6,592 nt of DNA, taken from Rhodospirillales bacterium. Its GTDB lineage: Bacteria > Pseudomonadota > Alphaproteobacteria > Rhodospirillales > Casp-alpha2. Numbering within the stretch: the stretch's first letter is position 1; every line of letters begins with the position of its first letter. Under the pieces are notes generated by a model. The model did not search any database. It was given only the letters and a program-made list of their open reading frames with translations, and was not told the DNA's origin. Below are positions 5,641 to 6,592 of the stretch, piece after piece. Location of the stretch: NCBI GenBank assembly GCA_028282185.1, contig JANQIJ010000339.1:1-6592 (forward strand), given 5' to 3'. Both the position numbers and the translations under genes were made by a program.

Positions 5641-5838
5641 ATGACCCGCAAATCGAACGTATTGGAATATTCGAAAGACCGCGCCAACGATATCCGCGAC
5701 CTCATTGATAATGCGGTCGCCACGGGCATGGCCGTGACCGTGGTCTTTGCCTCGGACAACGCCGCCCAAGAGACCGCCGATCCCAGCTTCGATTTCGCCA
5801 GCGCCATGCGTTGCGTCGAAAACGAAGTCTACGTTTGA
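5641..5838 (+). CDS. small protein of unknown function, 65 aa
   Basis: This gene is not recognised. Its ATG follows AAGGAGG (5628-5634) with a 6-nt gap, an excellent ribosome binding site that supports a real gene despite its size. The sequence suggests an N-terminal helix (about residues 12-27, RANDIRDLIDNAVATG), then a hydrophobic strand MAVTVVFA (30-37), then an acidic stretch and a final FDFASAMRCVENEVYV. It is acidic and soluble, with no signal peptide or membrane segment. No promoter was seen in the 73 bp behind the preceding small gene, so cotranscription is likely. No terminator was found after it. Longer overlapping reading frames on the other strand in this region lack any ribosome binding site or family resemblance. 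Confidence 0.65.
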   Translation: MTRKSNVLEYSKDRANDIRDLIDNAVATGMAVTVVFASDNAAQETADPSFDFASAMRCVENEVYV

Positions 5839-6025
5839 GTCCTCGCGGCCCCGGCCATCGCGTCGACGCCCAGCCGGACAAAAGATTGGGACCCGACGTT
5901 GGCCGCTCGCCGCGCCCTCGATAACACCGCCTCGCCACCGCCCGCCCTGTCCTTGAAAAGCCCCGCCAAGTCCCTTACCTAGGCCTAGTCCGGTCAACCG
6001 GCAGGATCCAACGGACTGTGCGGCG
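5839..6025. other. 187-bp intergenic gap with palindromes
   Basis: This gap holds no gene that I can support. TTGAAA at 5953-5958 is a possible -35, but the hexamer 17 bp on (TACCTA) is a poor -10. CTAGGCCTAG (5979-5988) is a perfect 10-bp palindrome with two CTAG tetramers. It is followed directly by CCGGT-CA-ACCGG (5990-6001). No clear terminator for the small-gene pair is visible. Confidence 0.4.
5987..6017 (+). other. putative hairpin just upstream of the lipoprotein gene
   Basis: AGTCCG (5987-5992) pairs with CGGACT (6012-6017) around a 19-nt loop and ends 8 nt before the ATG at 6026. It competes with the shorter CCGGT/ACCGG hairpin (5990-6001). The start codon lacks a normal Shine-Dalgarno sequence; the only AGGA (6003-6006) is in the loop. 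Structure could therefore influence translation. Confidence 0.25.
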
Positions 6026-6592
6026 ATGGCGATCTTCAGCAAACGTCCCTCCATTCACTTGCGCGCACCCGCACGCGCCGGCCTTGCCGTCGCCACCGTG
6101 CTGACGCTCGCTGCCTGCAGCAGCCTGGAAATCGCCTATTCCTTCGCCGACGACATGCTGGAGGGCCGGGCCGAAGAGTACCTGGACCTCTCGGCCGAAC
6201 AGGAAATCCAATTGGAGGCCCAATCGGCGGCGCTGATTGCCTGGCACCGCCGGGAGATGCTGCCGCAATACGCGGCCTTCTTCATCGCCCAGGCCGAGAT
6301 CGCCGAAACCGGCGGGTGGACCCGCCCGCAACTGACCGGCGCCTTCGCCAAATTCCGCGCCTTGGTCGATGCAACGGTCGAAGGCGCCGCACCCTTCATC
6401 GCGGAAATCCTGGCCGGCCACACGACGCCGGAAAAGCGCGCCTATTTAGAAAACCGAATGGACGAGAATCTGGCCCTGCGCCGGGCCGAGGCCGCGTCGG
6501 AAACGCCCGCGGACCATATCGACAAATGGGTCGATCGCCGGATCGACCGGATCGAGCGCTTAAACGGCCCGCTCAGCGACGATCAGGTGACG
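6026..6592 (+). CDS. DUF6279-like lipoprotein (3' end outside window)
   Basis: The frame is open for 189 codons to the right edge. The N-terminus is a lipoprotein signal peptide: a basic head with SKR and LRAPAR, a hydrophobic AGLAVATVLTLAA core, and a lipobox LAAC with the lipidated cysteine at residue 31. The mature part begins SSLEIAYSFADDMLEGRAEEYLDLSAEQE and continues with AWHRREMLPQYAAF. This resembles the DUF6279 family (CSS..LAYN.AD, a D..D.. region, WHRR.ELP.YA) of helical envelope lipoproteins with no known function. The rest is rich in charged helices with repeated R/E pairs such as RMDENLALRRAE and VDRRIDRIERL. The start at 6026 is chosen because it gives a complete signal peptide; no ribosome binding site is evident. 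A membrane-anchored periplasmic location is inferred. No link to the small genes upstream is apparent. Confidence 0.75.
   Translation, partial: MAIFSKRPSIHLRAPARAGLAVATVLTLAACSSLEIAYSFADDMLEGRAEEYLDLSAEQEIQLEAQSAALIAWHRREMLPQYAAFFIAQAEIAETGGWTRPQLTGAFAKFRALVDATVEGAAPFIAEILAGHTTPEKRAYLENRMDENLALRRAEAASETPADHIDKWVDRRIDRIERLNGPLSDDQVT

Noticed and set aside
5268..6054. Minus-strand open frames of 179 and 142 codons (5268-5807 and 5626-6054)
   Set aside because: They overlap the two small plus-strand genes, which have strong ribosome binding sites. The minus frames lack good ones, and their sequence looks like antisense reading.
5975..6423. Minus-strand open frames opposite the lipoprotein gene
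   Set aside because: The plus strand has a complete signal peptide, lipobox and DUF6279-like motifs; the minus frames show none.

Overview
The window is GC-rich, densely coded and looks chromosomal. It most resembles an alphaproteobacterium of the Rhodospirillales type. This rests on the neighbourhood of an alphaproteobacterial SPOR-domain protein, a dGTPase-like dgt, erpA and exonuclease III (xth), which often cluster in that class, plus an acyl-CoA-type (ScfR/PrpR-like) regulator. No tRNA, rRNA, CRISPR array or insertion sequence is visible.

Layout. Positions 1-408 (minus) hold the N-terminal part of a membrane-anchored SPOR-family protein that runs off the left edge. Dgt (minus, stop at 467) lies 58 bp upstream of it and probably shares its transcript. 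Dgt has an ambiguous start: its best Shine-Dalgarno sequence points at an ATC codon. Divergent from dgt is a GlcG/HbpS-family protein (1833-2285, plus), and the two appear to be driven by face-to-face promoters with overlapping -10 boxes. Next come erpA (2359-2715, plus) with its own likely promoter and a strong intrinsic terminator (2758-2783), then xthA (2824-3633, plus). Convergent to xthA is a 470-residue XRE / degenerate IrrE-like / cysteine-motif regulator (3681-5093, minus).

The most distinctive region is 5094-5318, a very AT-rich intergenic island. About 16% of bases are G or C over 5121-5190. It holds a perfect 12-bp inverted repeat abutting a consensus -10 box for the regulator, and an 8-bp direct repeat. 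On its far side are two small genes of unknown function with strong ribosome binding sites (5319-5567 and 5641-5838). A 187-bp gap with palindromes follows, and then a DUF6279-like lipoprotein gene (6026 onward) that runs off the right edge.

How the genes fit together. Dgt (dNTP control) and XthA (AP-site repair) concern DNA precursors and repair. ErpA delivers Fe-S clusters, and the regulator may itself carry an Fe-S cluster because it keeps the cysteines of PrpR. No short-chain fatty acid genes are visible near the regulator. The best candidates for its local targets are therefore its own gene and the two small genes. This is the least explained part of the window.
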